DNA of 64,000 nucleotides. Source: Oscillospiraceae bacterium (GTDB lineage Bacteria; Bacillota; Clostridia; Oscillospirales; Oscillospiraceae). Within the stretch, counting starts at the first letter, position 1, and each line of letters starts with the position of its first letter. The stretch is taken from contig JAGAMN010000059.1 of NCBI GenBank assembly GCA_017624715.1, positions 1 to 64,000 of the forward strand, in the 5' to 3' direction. Position numbers and translations under genes: made by a program. The notes beneath the pieces were generated by a model. That model saw only the letters and a program-made list of their open reading frames with translations. It was not told the origin of the DNA and made no database searches. This document shows positions 31,591 through 40,192 of the stretch, piece after piece.

Positions 31591-32811
31591 ATGCCTAAAG
31601 AAAAACTGTCGGAAGAACTGTCCGCCAGAATCGCACAGGAAAAAGAAAACGGAACTCATGTTGACCTGGCCTTTAAGGACAGCATGGTCATCCGCCGTCG
31701 GAGCCATAAGGAAGAAACTCCGGTCTGGCGGCCCAAATTCGCTCGCGATATCGATCGGATCATGTACAGTCCTTATTATAATCGCTACACCGATAAGACG
31801 CAAGTTTTTTCTCTTGTTAAGAACGATGATATCACCAGACGGAGTCTGCATGTCCAGCTGGTTTCCCGGATTGCCCGGACCATCGGCCGCGCACTGAATC
31901 TGAATCTGGACCTGATCGAAGCCATTGCTTTGGGTCATGACATCGGCCATACACCCTTTGCCCATACCGGTGAAGTGTATCTTAACGAGCTGTATAATAA
32001 GCACACCGGTCGGTTCTTTGCCCACAATATTCACTCCGTCCGTGTTTTGGATCAGATTTTTCCCATCAACCTGAGTCTGCAGACCCTGGTGGGCATCGCC
32101 GGTCACAACGGTGAGATCGAGCTGGAAGAGTACTGGCCTGTGGAAATGAGCAGCTTTGAGAAATTCGACGAGGAGATCGAAAAGTGCTATCTGGACCGTG
32201 CCTACGCCAATAAGATCCAGCCCAACACCCTGGAAGGCAATGTGGTGCGTATTTCCGATATCATTGCCTATTTGGGCAAGGATCGGCAGGACGCTGACAG
32301 GATCAAGATGCTGGAGAAGAACGCCTTTGCCGGCTCGGATATTGGCACCATTAATTCCGAAATTATCAACAATCTGGTGGTAAATATCATCGAAAACAGC
32401 TATGGCAAGCCCTATATCAAGCTGGATGCGGAGCATTTTGAATCCCTGAAGATCACCAAGCGGGAGAACTATGCCAAGATTTACGAAAGTGAGCCCACCC
32501 GGATCCAAATGGAGCGGACCGTGCGGCCCATGATGGCAGAGATTTATGACCAGCTGCTGTCTGACCTGCGGCAGGGGAAGAAATACTCTCCCATTTTTAC
32601 CCACCACATTGACTATGTGAACCAGACCCACTACACCCGTCAGACCCCCTATGAGCGGACAGAGCCCAACCAGATGCTGGTGGACTACATTGCCAGCATG
32701 ACCGATGACTACTTCATCGACCTGCACCACTACCTGTTCCCGGACAGTACGTATAAGGTGCAGTATCGGGGCTATTTTGACGATGCAGAAGCATACAACA
32801 GAGAGGACTAA
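31591..32811 (+). CDS. dGTPase-like HD-domain triphosphohydrolase
   Basis: Enzymes of this group cleave dGTP or other dNTPs to the nucleoside and triphosphate. The product is 406 residues. The HD motif is complete: RRSLHVQLVSRIARTIGRAL (about 80-99) with the first His, then IALGHDIGHTPFAHTGEVYL (His-Asp about 112-113, and the following His), and the later Asp in VVRISDIIAYLGKDRQD (about 218-235). The N-terminal region with RDIDRIMYSPYYNRYTDKTQVF is typical of dGTPases. Start ATG 31591 has AGAGGTGG upstream. It heads an operon with two DHH phosphoesterases and surE. The exact nucleotide preference is not shown by sequence. Confidence 0.9.
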   Translation: MPKEKLSEELSARIAQEKENGTHVDLAFKDSMVIRRRSHKEETPVWRPKFARDIDRIMYSPYYNRYTDKTQVFSLVKNDDITRRSLHVQLVSRIARTIGRALNLNLDLIEAIALGHDIGHTPFAHTGEVYLNELYNKHTGRFFAHNIHSVRVLDQIFPINLSLQTLVGIAGHNGEIELEEYWPVEMSSFEKFDEEIEKCYLDRAYANKIQPNTLEGNVVRISDIIAYLGKDRQDADRIKMLEKNAFAGSDIGTINSEIINNLVVNIIENSYGKPYIKLDAEHFESLKITKRENYAKIYESEPTRIQMERTVRPMMAEIYDQLLSDLRQGKKYSPIFTHHIDYVNQTHYTRQTPYERTEPNQMLVDYIASMTDDYFIDLHHYLFPDSTYKVQYRGYFDDAEAYNRED

Positions 32812-32813
32812 GC

Positions 32814-33755
32814 ATGTTTGAAGAAGCACGCAGGCTGATTGAAGCCTACGACCGGATCATTATTCACCGCCATAACCGGCCCGATGGCGATGCCATGGGC
32901 AGCCAGCTGGGCCTGAAGCATATCATTTTGGAAAACTTCCCCGGTAAGCAAGTGTATGTTGTGGGCGATGTGTCCAAGCGGTTTACCTTTATGGAGGATT
33001 CCGTCATGGACCAGATCCCCGATGAATACTACAAGGGTGCGCTGGCCATTATTTTGGACACCTCTGCCAAGGCGCTGATCAGCGATGACCGCTATACTTT
33101 GGCAGAAAAAACCCTTCGCATCGACCACCACATTTTCTGTGAGAAGATTGCCGATGTGGAGATTACCGACACCAGCTTTGAAAGCTGCTGTGGCATGATC
33201 GCGGAGTTTGCCTACGAAAACGGCCTGAAGCTGGATGACGTAGCATCAAAATCCCTGTTTACCGGCATGGTCACCGACTCCGGTCGGTTCCGTTACGATT
33301 CCACCACCTCCCGGACGTTCCGTCTGGCATCGTTCTTGATGGAAAAGCCCTTTGACACCACCGATCTTTACGGCAACCTGTATGCCGATGACTTTGCCAA
33401 GGTACAGCTGCGGGCAAAATTCGTGTTGAAGATTAACTTTACCGCCAACAAAGTGGCCTACATTTATACCGACCTGGCAGAAGCCAAGGCGCTGAATGTG
33501 GAGACCTTTACCATCTCCCGGGAGATGGTAAACACCATGGCCAATATTAAGGGTGTGGATATCTGGGTAAACTATACCGAAACGGAGGACGGCGTCCTTT
33601 GTGAGATCCGTTCCAGCCGCTATAATATTAACCCCATTGCGGTGAAATACGGTGGCGGCGGTCATGCCAAGGCCAGCGGTGCGACGGTGGCAGACCGGCA
33701 GACGGCGATGGCCATGCTGGCCGATCTGGATGCCATGATAGGAGAAAACCAATGA
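32814..33755 (+). CDS. nrnA: DHH/DHHA1 phosphoesterase, NrnA-like (first paralogue)
   Basis: NrnA-type enzymes degrade very short RNA (nanoRNA) and can dephosphorylate pAp. The product is 313 residues. DHH motifs: HNRPDGDAMGSQLG (about 20-33), LDTSAKALI (about 83), RIDHHIFCE (about 102-110) and TGMVTDSGRFRYDSTTSRTF (about 149-168). The DHHA1 domain ends with the nucleic-acid-binding GGGGHAKASGATV (about 281-293). Start ATG 32814 follows the dGTPase stop by two bases. The next gene is a diverged paralogue overlapping this one by four bases. Confidence 0.92.
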   Translation: MFEEARRLIEAYDRIIIHRHNRPDGDAMGSQLGLKHIILENFPGKQVYVVGDVSKRFTFMEDSVMDQIPDEYYKGALAIILDTSAKALISDDRYTLAEKTLRIDHHIFCEKIADVEITDTSFESCCGMIAEFAYENGLKLDDVASKSLFTGMVTDSGRFRYDSTTSRTFRLASFLMEKPFDTTDLYGNLYADDFAKVQLRAKFVLKINFTANKVAYIYTDLAEAKALNVETFTISREMVNTMANIKGVDIWVNYTETEDGVLCEIRSSRYNINPIAVKYGGGGHAKASGATVADRQTAMAMLADLDAMIGENQ

Positions 33756-34738
33756 ACAAAGAAACCATGCTTGCGATCTTGAATAAGATCAAGGAATATG
33801 ACCGGATCATCATTTTCCGCCATTTCCGCCCAGACGGTGATGCCGTGGGCTCTACAAAGGGTTTGCAGCGGATTTTGCAGCTGACCTTCCCGGAAAAGGA
33901 AATTTACCTGCAGAATAACGATTTTTCCGACTACCTTGCCTTCCTTGGCGGTGAGGATGCGCCCCTGGACGATGAACTGTTTGCCGACGCGCTGGGCATC
34001 GTGCTGGATACGGCTACTGTTAAGCGCATCTCCAGCCCCAAGTACGAGCTTTGCAAGGAACTGTGCAAGATCGACCATCACATCGACATTGCTCCCTACG
34101 GTGATGTCTCCTGGGTGGAGGATCTGCGCTCTTCCACCTGCGAAATGATCGCCCATTTCTACAATACCTTTAAGGATGAACTGAAGATCGACGCACAGGC
34201 AGCAACCTATTTGTACACCGGTATGGTCACCGATTCTGGCCGTTTCCGTTATCGGGATGTGTCCGGCGAGACGCTGCGTCTGGCAGCGACTTTGTTGGAA
34301 CAGGGCATTGATACCGACCGGATCTATGCCAATCTGTACCTGGAAGCTTACGGCTATCTGAAGTTTAAGGCCCATGTTTATCAGCGGATGCAGGTTACCG
34401 AACACGGTGTTGCCTACCTGCACGTGGACAAGGCCATGCAGGAAGAATTCAACCTGTCCCTGGAGGCCGCCAGCGCTTCTATCAGCTGCCTGGATTCTAT
34501 CCGCGGCTGTATTTGCTGGATCGTGTTTGTGGACAATGGCGACGCTGAGGGCTCTATTCGCGTCCGTTTGCGCTCCCGGTTTGTGACCATCAACGAGTTG
34601 GCTGAACAGTATCGCGGGGGCGGCCATTCCTGCGCTGCCGGCGCAACGGTTTACAGCCAGGAAGAGATCGAGGAGCTGCTCCAAAAGGCAGATGCTCTGG
34701 TCAAAGAATATAAGGAAACCCACGAGGATTGGCTATGA
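33752..34738 (+). CDS. DHH/DHHA1 phosphoesterase, NrnA-like (second paralogue)
   Basis: This 328-residue protein is a diverged copy of the preceding gene's product: FRHFRPDGDAVGSTKG (about 22-37), VLDTATVKRIS, KIDHHIDIAPYGD (about 108-120), TGMVTDSGRFRYRDVSGETL (about 157-176) and C-terminal RGGGHSCAAGATV (about 291-303). All metal-binding Asp and His residues appear kept. The four-base ATGA overlap with the upstream gene and another with surE imply translational coupling. Keeping two intact paralogues side by side suggests different substrates, for instance nanoRNA versus pAp or cyclic dinucleotide products (pApA, pGpG); this is inference. Confidence 0.9.
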   Translation: MNKETMLAILNKIKEYDRIIIFRHFRPDGDAVGSTKGLQRILQLTFPEKEIYLQNNDFSDYLAFLGGEDAPLDDELFADALGIVLDTATVKRISSPKYELCKELCKIDHHIDIAPYGDVSWVEDLRSSTCEMIAHFYNTFKDELKIDAQAATYLYTGMVTDSGRFRYRDVSGETLRLAATLLEQGIDTDRIYANLYLEAYGYLKFKAHVYQRMQVTEHGVAYLHVDKAMQEEFNLSLEAASASISCLDSIRGCICWIVFVDNGDAEGSIRVRLRSRFVTINELAEQYRGGGHSCAAGATVYSQEEIEELLQKADALVKEYKETHEDWL

Positions 34739-35451
34739 GAATACTGATTACCAATGACGACGGCATTAATGCCTCCGAACTGATTCCCCTGGTCAAATGG
34801 GCGATGAAGCTGGGTGAGGTCGTGGTTGCCGCACCCAAGGTAGAGCAAAGCGGCAAGAGCCACGGCATCGAGATCCACAAGGCCTTCGAGGTTAAGCAGG
34901 TGGATCTGGTAGAGGGTGTCCGGGCCTATGCGGTAGACTCCACTCCTGCAGACTGCGTGCGTTTCGCCATTTTGGGTTTGAAGGAGAAGTTTGACTTGGT
35001 GATCTCCGGCATCAACCGGGGCTTGAACATCGGCATGGACATTATGTACTCCGGCACAGTTGCGGCGGTATTCGAAGCTGCTGCCCTGGAAGTGAAGGCT
35101 ATGGCCGTGTCCACGGAGCCTAAGTTCTATGAGGGGGCTGCCGGCCAGATGGATCGGATCTGGGCCTATATGACCCAAAATAAGCTCTTTGACATCCATC
35201 CCATTTACAATGTGAATTTCCCCAAGGAAGCCGGTCCCATTCGGATCACCAAGCAGGGTGGTCCCTACTATTCCGACGATTTTCTTCCCCAGGAGAACGA
35301 CATGTACCTGCCCCAGGGCAAGGATGTGTTTGCAGAAAGCGGCAACATGGACATCGACACCGATGCGGTGCTCCGTGGCGGTTTTACTTCCATTATGCCC
35401 CTGTCTTTGAGCCGTGCTGATATGACGGTGTTTGAAAAACTGAAGAAATAA
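34735..35451 (+). CDS. surE: 5'/3'-nucleotidase SurE
   Basis: SurE removes phosphate from nucleoside monophosphates and can act on short polyphosphate. The product is 238 residues. Motifs: MRILITNDDGINA with the metal Asp pair (Asp8, Asp9), AAPKVEQSGKSHGIE (about 36-50), the VISGINRGLNIGMDIMYSGTVAA block (split as VISGINRGLN and MYSGTVAA, about 83-107). The start ATG overlaps the stop of the second DHH gene. As the last gene of the operon it would take the mononucleotides made by the upstream enzymes to nucleosides. A terminator follows. Confidence 0.94.
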   Translation: MRILITNDDGINASELIPLVKWAMKLGEVVVAAPKVEQSGKSHGIEIHKAFEVKQVDLVEGVRAYAVDSTPADCVRFAILGLKEKFDLVISGINRGLNIGMDIMYSGTVAAVFEAAALEVKAMAVSTEPKFYEGAAGQMDRIWAYMTQNKLFDIHPIYNVNFPKEAGPIRITKQGGPYYSDDFLPQENDMYLPQGKDVFAESGNMDIDTDAVLRGGFTSIMPLSLSRADMTVFEKLKK

Positions 35452-35452
35452 G

Positions 35453-35482
35453 AAAATCCGCCGATTATTCGGCGGATTTTTA
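35453..35482 (+). terminator. Terminator after surE
   Basis: The stem aaatccgccga/tcggcggattt is followed by tta. Confidence 0.85.
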
Positions 35483-35489
35483 TCAAAAA

Positions 35490-35519
35490 AAGGAGCCGCA
35501 CGATTGTGCGGCTCCTTGT
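35490..35519 (-). terminator. Terminator of the surface/uptake locus
   Basis: The stem aaggagccgcac/gtgcggctcctt lies just after the stop codon at 35529; on the minus strand it is followed by ttttttt. Confidence 0.85.
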
Positions 35520-35528
35520 GCTATGTAG

Positions 35529-37382
35529 TTAGGGAACAACGTAGAAGCTCATCTGGAACAGAGGATCGGTAGTGGGATCGCTGGGAGTGTAGGTGCTCCA
35601 GTTGTTCTTGGAAGCATACCACTCCATGGTGTTGCCACGAACTGCATTCTTGATGTTGTACAGGCCATTGCCCAGGGAAATAACCTGCCACTTATCGTTG
35701 ACTTCGCCCAGCTTCATGCTGGCAAACTCAGCACCCATGGCGATCTTCTGGCCACCCTGCTCGAAGGAGAAGGTGCCATCGGAGTTAGCAACAACAGTCC
35801 AGATTTCGGTGGTGCCGTAGCCGGACAGGGTAGAACCGTTCAGAGTCACATCCACGCCCAGCTGATAGTAGCTGGTGGGGGCAGAGGGCTGGCTGGACAG
35901 AGCCTTGCCGTTGGCGGGGTTGTAAATGACAACCTTCATGCCATTGGTCAGGGTCACATCAGCAGGCTTGCTGGGGTTGCTGGGAGTGGTGGGAGGAGTG
36001 CTGGGCTCGGTGGTGGGAGGAGTGACGGGCTCGGTGGTGCCGCCCTCACCGTACAGGTGAGCGATGAAGGAAGTGCCGACATATTCCATCTTGTTGCAGG
36101 AGAAAGTGTTGTAGTTGTTGGAAGTACCGATGAAGCACTCTTTGTCCTCGTTCATGGCAACAAAGGTGTTGTGCTCAGTATTCCAGGTGTAGATGGTGGA
36201 GGGAGTGGTGGTAACCTTCAGGCTGTAGTGGGTGCCGTCCTTGTACATGACCAGGTAGTTCTTGGCACCGTTGATGTTAAAGTACAGACGCAGACCGCCG
36301 GAAACCTCTTCCACAAAGACATCGATAGCATCGGCTTCGTTCTCGGTGCTGGTGATGTACCAAGGCTGATTGTCTCTGGGCACGCCGGTGAAGTACAGGG
36401 TCTTGCCCAGATTGCCCTGAGTGATAGCAAACTTATAAGCAGTGCCGGCAACAGGCTTGGTGATCAGGCCGGTGCTGGGAGTGGAAGGAGTGGAGGGGGT
36501 GCTGGGAGTGCTGGGAGTGCTGGGCTCGCTGGGAGTAGAGGGGTCGCTGGGGGTCTCAGGATCCTTGTCAGGAGCGGTAGCAGGCAGGATGGTCAGAACA
36601 GCGTTGTGATCATCGCTCAGCTCCGGATAGCAGCCCCAAGAGGAGTAGCTGGTGCTGTAAGCCAGGGTCTTTGCCATGGCGTCGTTGACGATGGTGTAGC
36701 CGTCGCCTTCCTTGCCGATGGTGAACAGGTGGCCACCCTCTTCAGGAATGGTGGCGCTGACATTGAAGCTGTTGTAGGTGCCCTTCAGGTAGAAGTAGCG
36801 GCCGTAAGCATCCTGAATAGTGTAGCTGTCGCCAACCTTCTTGATGGTCAGAACGTCAGCCTTGAAGTGGTTGGAAACCTTACCATCAGCGACGGTGACT
36901 TCGTTGGCCAAGGGGTAGCCGTAGGGCTTATCCTGAGCCAGGGAGGACATGGTCAGGTTACCGGCCAAAATGACGTAGGTGCCATCGGCCAGGTTGCCAC
37001 CGGCGGGAACCTTATGGTCGAAGCTGACAGAAACAGAGTTACCATTGCCGTCAGAGATGGTGCCGGTCAGCTTGTAGTTGATCTCTTCTGCGGGGGAGCC
37101 GGGAATGTTGACAGTGACCATCTTGTCGTTGGGGGTGAAGGTGATGGCATCGCTGTCAGCGGACCAGGTAACGGTGTACTTGCCGTAGCCCTGAACATTA
37201 ACCACGCCGACAACATCAAAGCTGGCGGTAGTGGTGACACCGGAGTCCTTATACAGGTTGAACAGATAGGTCTTAGCTTTCTCCAGACCGGTCAGATCGG
37301 GAGCAGCCTCGTTCTGGGTGCAGCCGGCGAACAGGCTCAGAGCCATTGCCAGCAGCAGAATGTAAGAAAAGAGCTTTTTCAT
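35529..37382 (-). CDS. Large surface lipoprotein with repeated modules, 617 aa
   Basis: This secreted lipoprotein has signal peptide and lipobox LFAGC (Cys21). Order of parts: an Ig-like N-terminal domain (about 30-130, with TYTVTWSADSDAITF-like KYTVTWSADSDAITFTP), a strand-rich module (about 130-270, GTYVILAGNLTMSS), a TPS-repeat linker (about 275-305), a module starting KPVAGTAYKFAITQGNLGKTLYF (split KPVAGTAYKFAITQ and GNLGKTLYF, about 310-455), a second Pro/Thr linker, and a C-terminal module GMKVVIYNPANGKALS (about 490-617). The third and fourth modules are homologous to parts of the surface protein at 44130-45962. Strand-rich, lectin-like folds are likely, so a ligand- or polymer-binding role beside the nuclease and ABC transporter is plausible. 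No enzyme motif is seen. Confidence 0.82.
   Translation of the reverse strand: MKKLFSYILLLAMALSLFAGCTQNEAAPDLTGLEKAKTYLFNLYKDSGVTTTASFDVVGVVNVQGYGKYTVTWSADSDAITFTPNDKMVTVNIPGSPAEEINYKLTGTISDGNGNSVSVSFDHKVPAGGNLADGTYVILAGNLTMSSLAQDKPYGYPLANEVTVADGKVSNHFKADVLTIKKVGDSYTIQDAYGRYFYLKGTYNSFNVSATIPEEGGHLFTIGKEGDGYTIVNDAMAKTLAYSTSYSSWGCYPELSDDHNAVLTILPATAPDKDPETPSDPSTPSEPSTPSTPSTPSTPSTPSTGLITKPVAGTAYKFAITQGNLGKTLYFTGVPRDNQPWYITSTENEADAIDVFVEEVSGGLRLYFNINGAKNYLVMYKDGTHYSLKVTTTPSTIYTWNTEHNTFVAMNEDKECFIGTSNNYNTFSCNKMEYVGTSFIAHLYGEGGTTEPVTPPTTEPSTPPTTPSNPSKPADVTLTNGMKVVIYNPANGKALSSQPSAPTSYYQLGVDVTLNGSTLSGYGTTEIWTVVANSDGTFSFEQGGQKIAMGAEFASMKLGEVNDKWQVISLGNGLYNIKNAVRGNTMEWYASKNNWSTYTPSDPTTDPLFQMSFYVVP
36476..36552. 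repeat. Tandem short repeats encoding the TPS linker
   Basis: Nine-base units of the type ggagtgctg/ggagtggag encode repeated Thr-Pro-Ser on the minus strand. This is a slippage-prone low-complexity coding tract, so linker length may vary between strains. Confidence 0.7.
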
Positions 37383-37404
37383 ACGAATCTCCTATTCTTT
37401 AATA

Positions 37405-38727
37405 TTAGTGAATTACAATGTCGTCCATGGAGAACACGCGGATCTGATAGCTGCCTTCGTAGCAGTCGACAATGCCCTGAATGTCAATGGTCTTGCCTTG
37501 GAAGGTTTCGGCAGTGATCAGATTGCCGTTAGCATCCTTCAGCACAGCGGTACGCACGTCAACAGTCACACCGTCTACAGAGCAAGTCAGGGTCATAGCA
37601 CCCGTGTCGCTGGCGGCGGGATTGGTGGTAGTGTAAACGCTGTCCACCTTCAGATTTTTCATAGAGATGGAAGCAGAAACGGACAGATCAGCATACTTAA
37701 AGGTCTTTTCCTCATCGTTAATCAGGATCGTCTTATTACCGGCAAATTCAGCAGGTGTGACTTCCTTAAAGGCGATGGGGTTGCCCTTGCTGATCTGGGA
37801 AGTGTTAGCAGGGTCAGTGGGACGCATAGCGTTGTACTTCAAGCTGGAGATCTGATAGGTGCCGTAGAAGCTGTTCACAACACCAACAACCCGGACGATG
37901 GCGCCCTGTTCCAGGACAGGAATCAGCTGGGAGTTGTAGCCGTAGAAGATCTGCATACCGAAATACATATCGGTCTCTGCGTCGTAGCTTTCGATGTAGG
38001 CTTCGTAGTTGCTGTTGTAGGTAATGATACCTTCCACAGCTACCTTCTGGCCTTCATAGGAAGCAGCGTTGATCCGCAGCTCCTTCAAGGTGACGCTCTT
38101 GGCTTCGCCGTAGGGGAAGTCGGGGTCCTTGGTGCCGGAGAACATATACAGCTTTTCCTTGGTTGCCTGTGCGATGGCGTTAACAGCAGTCTGGCCGTAG
38201 ATAGTCTCGGCGGAGCTGGAGCCGCCGCCCAGACCGTTCTGGAGCAGCTCGATGTTCAGGCAGCGGTAGTCAGCCTCAGCAGTGGGCTTGTACCAAACCC
38301 AAACCAGGTAACGGCCGTTACCGTCAAAATTCCAACGGTCGGTCTCAGACTCGATGATAATGGAATGTGCAGTGGACAGCTTCTCCTTAGTAAAAGCGGA
38401 AGCGGCCTTGCCCCACTCTTCGATCTGACCGGTGGACTCGGGGGTATCAACTGCCAGATATCTGGCCTTGACGATACCGGTTGCGTCAAAATCCTTGGGA
38501 ACCGTAAAATGGCTGGTGTCGCCATCGATGTGGCTGCGCTCGGTCCACTTGACTTCGTAGTGCTTACGGCCGGAGTTTAAGTCCAGCTTCAGCTGATCCA
38601 CGTAGTCAATGTGAGTGGGCTCGGCAGGGGTGTTATCGGCGGGTGCCTGATCGCAGGCGGTAAAAACCGCCCCGATCATGCACACGATAAGAATCAAAGA
38701 AATAATGCGAAAAGTTGTTTTTTTCAT
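37405..38727 (-). CDS. Secreted SNase-type nuclease lipoprotein with OB-fold domains
   Basis: This is predicted to be an extracellular nuclease. The product is 440 residues with lipobox VFTAC (Cys25). The nuclease domain (about 45-190) shows the thermonuclease pattern RYLAVDTPEST (catalytic Arg, Asp and Glu, about 86-96), EEWGKAASAFTKEKL, and DGNGRYLVWVW (second catalytic Arg, about 134-144), then LNIELLQNGLG. Two OB-fold-like domains follow, marked by GQKVAVEGIITYNSNYEAYI (about 220-239) and the repeat VVGVVNSFYGTYQISSL, with a C-terminal one ending QGIVDCYEGSYQIRVF. The start ATG 38727 has GGAGTG before it. Adjacent genes are a sugar-binding lipoprotein and the large surface lipoprotein, suggesting that nuclease products are captured here. 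Substrate (DNA or RNA) is not known. Confidence 0.87.
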   Translation of the reverse strand: MKKTTFRIISLILIVCMIGAVFTACDQAPADNTPAEPTHIDYVDQLKLDLNSGRKHYEVKWTERSHIDGDTSHFTVPKDFDATGIVKARYLAVDTPESTGQIEEWGKAASAFTKEKLSTAHSIIIESETDRWNFDGNGRYLVWVWYKPTAEADYRCLNIELLQNGLGGGSSSAETIYGQTAVNAIAQATKEKLYMFSGTKDPDFPYGEAKSVTLKELRINAASYEGQKVAVEGIITYNSNYEAYIESYDAETDMYFGMQIFYGYNSQLIPVLEQGAIVRVVGVVNSFYGTYQISSLKYNAMRPTDPANTSQISKGNPIAFKEVTPAEFAGNKTILINDEEKTFKYADLSVSASISMKNLKVDSVYTTTNPAASDTGAMTLTCSVDGVTVDVRTAVLKDANGNLITAETFQGKTIDIQGIVDCYEGSYQIRVFSMDDIVIH

Positions 38728-38751
38728 AGCGTTCACTCCGTTTATGCGGAA

Positions 38752-40146
38752 TTACTGACCTGCCTGATACTTACATTCAGAAACAGCTTCCTCGAAAGCT
38801 CTCTTGATGGCAGCATCCAGATCATTGCCGGTCAGAGCCATGCACCGCTGCATCAGCAGACCAACCTGGTCACGGGCAACGGAAGAGCCGTTGAAAGCGG
38901 GGGAGACGTAGTAAGCGTCAGCCTGGTCCAGAGCGACCTTAACAGCGTAAGCTTGGATGTTGGCGGTGCTGTAGCTGTTCAGGAAGTCGGCGTAGATTTC
39001 GTTCTCCTTGACGGACTGGATAACAGGAGCGTAACCGTTGTTCATGGAAACGGAAGCCTGGAAGGTCACGTCGGTGGTCAGGAACTTAGCAAACAGCCAG
39101 GTAGCCAGAACTTCCTGGGGATCTTCGTTCTTGAAGATGCAGATGGAGGGACCCTGAGAGATAACCTTGGGCTTGTCGGGGTTGACCTGAGGAATGGAGG
39201 TAATGCCAACTTCAAACTCAAACTTGCCGTTAGTCTGGTTGGGCTGCTGGTAGGTAGCACCACCGGTGGAGCCGATGCACATGTAGCAACGGGTGCCGGC
39301 GTCGTTTTCACCGGTGAACAGAGCGGAGGTGTAACCGCCGGACAGCTCTTCGGTGGTAACCAGCTTCTGAGCATACCACTCCTGGAACTTCTTCACGAAG
39401 TTGCGGTTAGTCTCGTTATCAAAGCGGAAGTTCTCGCCATCAACACTGGTGTACTCAGAACCGTACTGCTCACACATGGTGATGAACCAGTTAGCCTCGG
39501 AGTCGTAGCCCAGGGGGATGCAGGTGGGATCGATCTGCTTGATCTGCTTACAGACAGCTTCCATCTCTTCCCAAGTGGTGGGGACGGTCAGGCCGTTCTT
39601 CTGGAAGAAGGTCTTGTTGTAGTACAGAACCTCAGTGGACTTGGAGATGGGCAGGGTGTACATCTTGCCATCGCCGAAGGCCTTACCTTCGTTGTAGTAA
39701 GCAGGGATGAAGTCAGCGATCTGTTCGGCGGTGAAGCCGTAGGTGGGGTCGCTGATCAGGGAGTCCAGGGTCTGGACAGCGCCGGCGACGTTGTACAGAG
39801 CAACGTGGTCGGGGTAGCAGTAAGCGATGTTGGGCTGATCGCCAACGGAGATCTCGGTCTTGATCTGATCACGGACACCGTTGTAATCACCGTAGGTCTT
39901 GTGCTCGACCTTGATGTTGGGATAGATCTTGTTGAAATCTTCGATAGCGGTGTTCAGGATTTCCTGCAGCTGAGCGCCCATCTGATGGTAGAAGGTGATG
40001 GTAATTTCCTTAGTGGTGTCGAGGCCGCCTTCGGGCATCACAAAGTCAGGAGCGACCTTATTACCGCCATTGTTGCAGCCGGCCAGAACGCCCATCATAC
40101 CAATCAGCATGATAGCGGCCAGGAGAAGAGAAACAATCTTTTTCAT
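38752..40146 (-). CDS. ABC transporter solute-binding lipoprotein (CUT1 type)
   Basis: This is the extracellular receptor of the ABC transporter encoded upstream. The product is 464 residues with lipobox GVLAGC (Cys24). The family fold 1 pattern is visible: ITITFYHQMGAQLQEILNTA (about 47-66), VGDQPNIAYCYPDHVALY (about 101-118), and TLPISKSTEVLYYNKTFFQK (about 164-183) followed by the usual PTTWEEMEAVCKQI. Start ATG 40146 has AAAGGAA upstream. It belongs to an operon with two permeases (40193, 41101) and an ATPase (42032), with the nuclease directly downstream. CUT1 systems import oligosaccharides, glycerol phosphate or related polyols; the ligand cannot be read from sequence. Confidence 0.92.
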   Translation of the reverse strand: MKKIVSLLLAAIMLIGMMGVLAGCNNGGNKVAPDFVMPEGGLDTTKEITITFYHQMGAQLQEILNTAIEDFNKIYPNIKVEHKTYGDYNGVRDQIKTEISVGDQPNIAYCYPDHVALYNVAGAVQTLDSLISDPTYGFTAEQIADFIPAYYNEGKAFGDGKMYTLPISKSTEVLYYNKTFFQKNGLTVPTTWEEMEAVCKQIKQIDPTCIPLGYDSEANWFITMCEQYGSEYTSVDGENFRFDNETNRNFVKKFQEWYAQKLVTTEELSGGYTSALFTGENDAGTRCYMCIGSTGGATYQQPNQTNGKFEFEVGITSIPQVNPDKPKVISQGPSICIFKNEDPQEVLATWLFAKFLTTDVTFQASVSMNNGYAPVIQSVKENEIYADFLNSYSTANIQAYAVKVALDQADAYYVSPAFNGSSVARDQVGLLMQRCMALTGNDLDAAIKRAFEEAVSECKYQAGQ

Positions 40147-40192
40147 GGTGAGTTCCTTTCGTTTCTTGTATTTTTATTTGTTTTGCGAAATT

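Noticed and set aside
36057..37517. Long plus-strand open frames opposite the surface proteins (36057-37517, 38611-40203, 44106-46082)
   Set aside because: They are antisense shadows of well-supported minus-strand genes and arise from codon bias and repeats; they have glycine/valine-rich, repetitive sequence and no ribosome binding sites.
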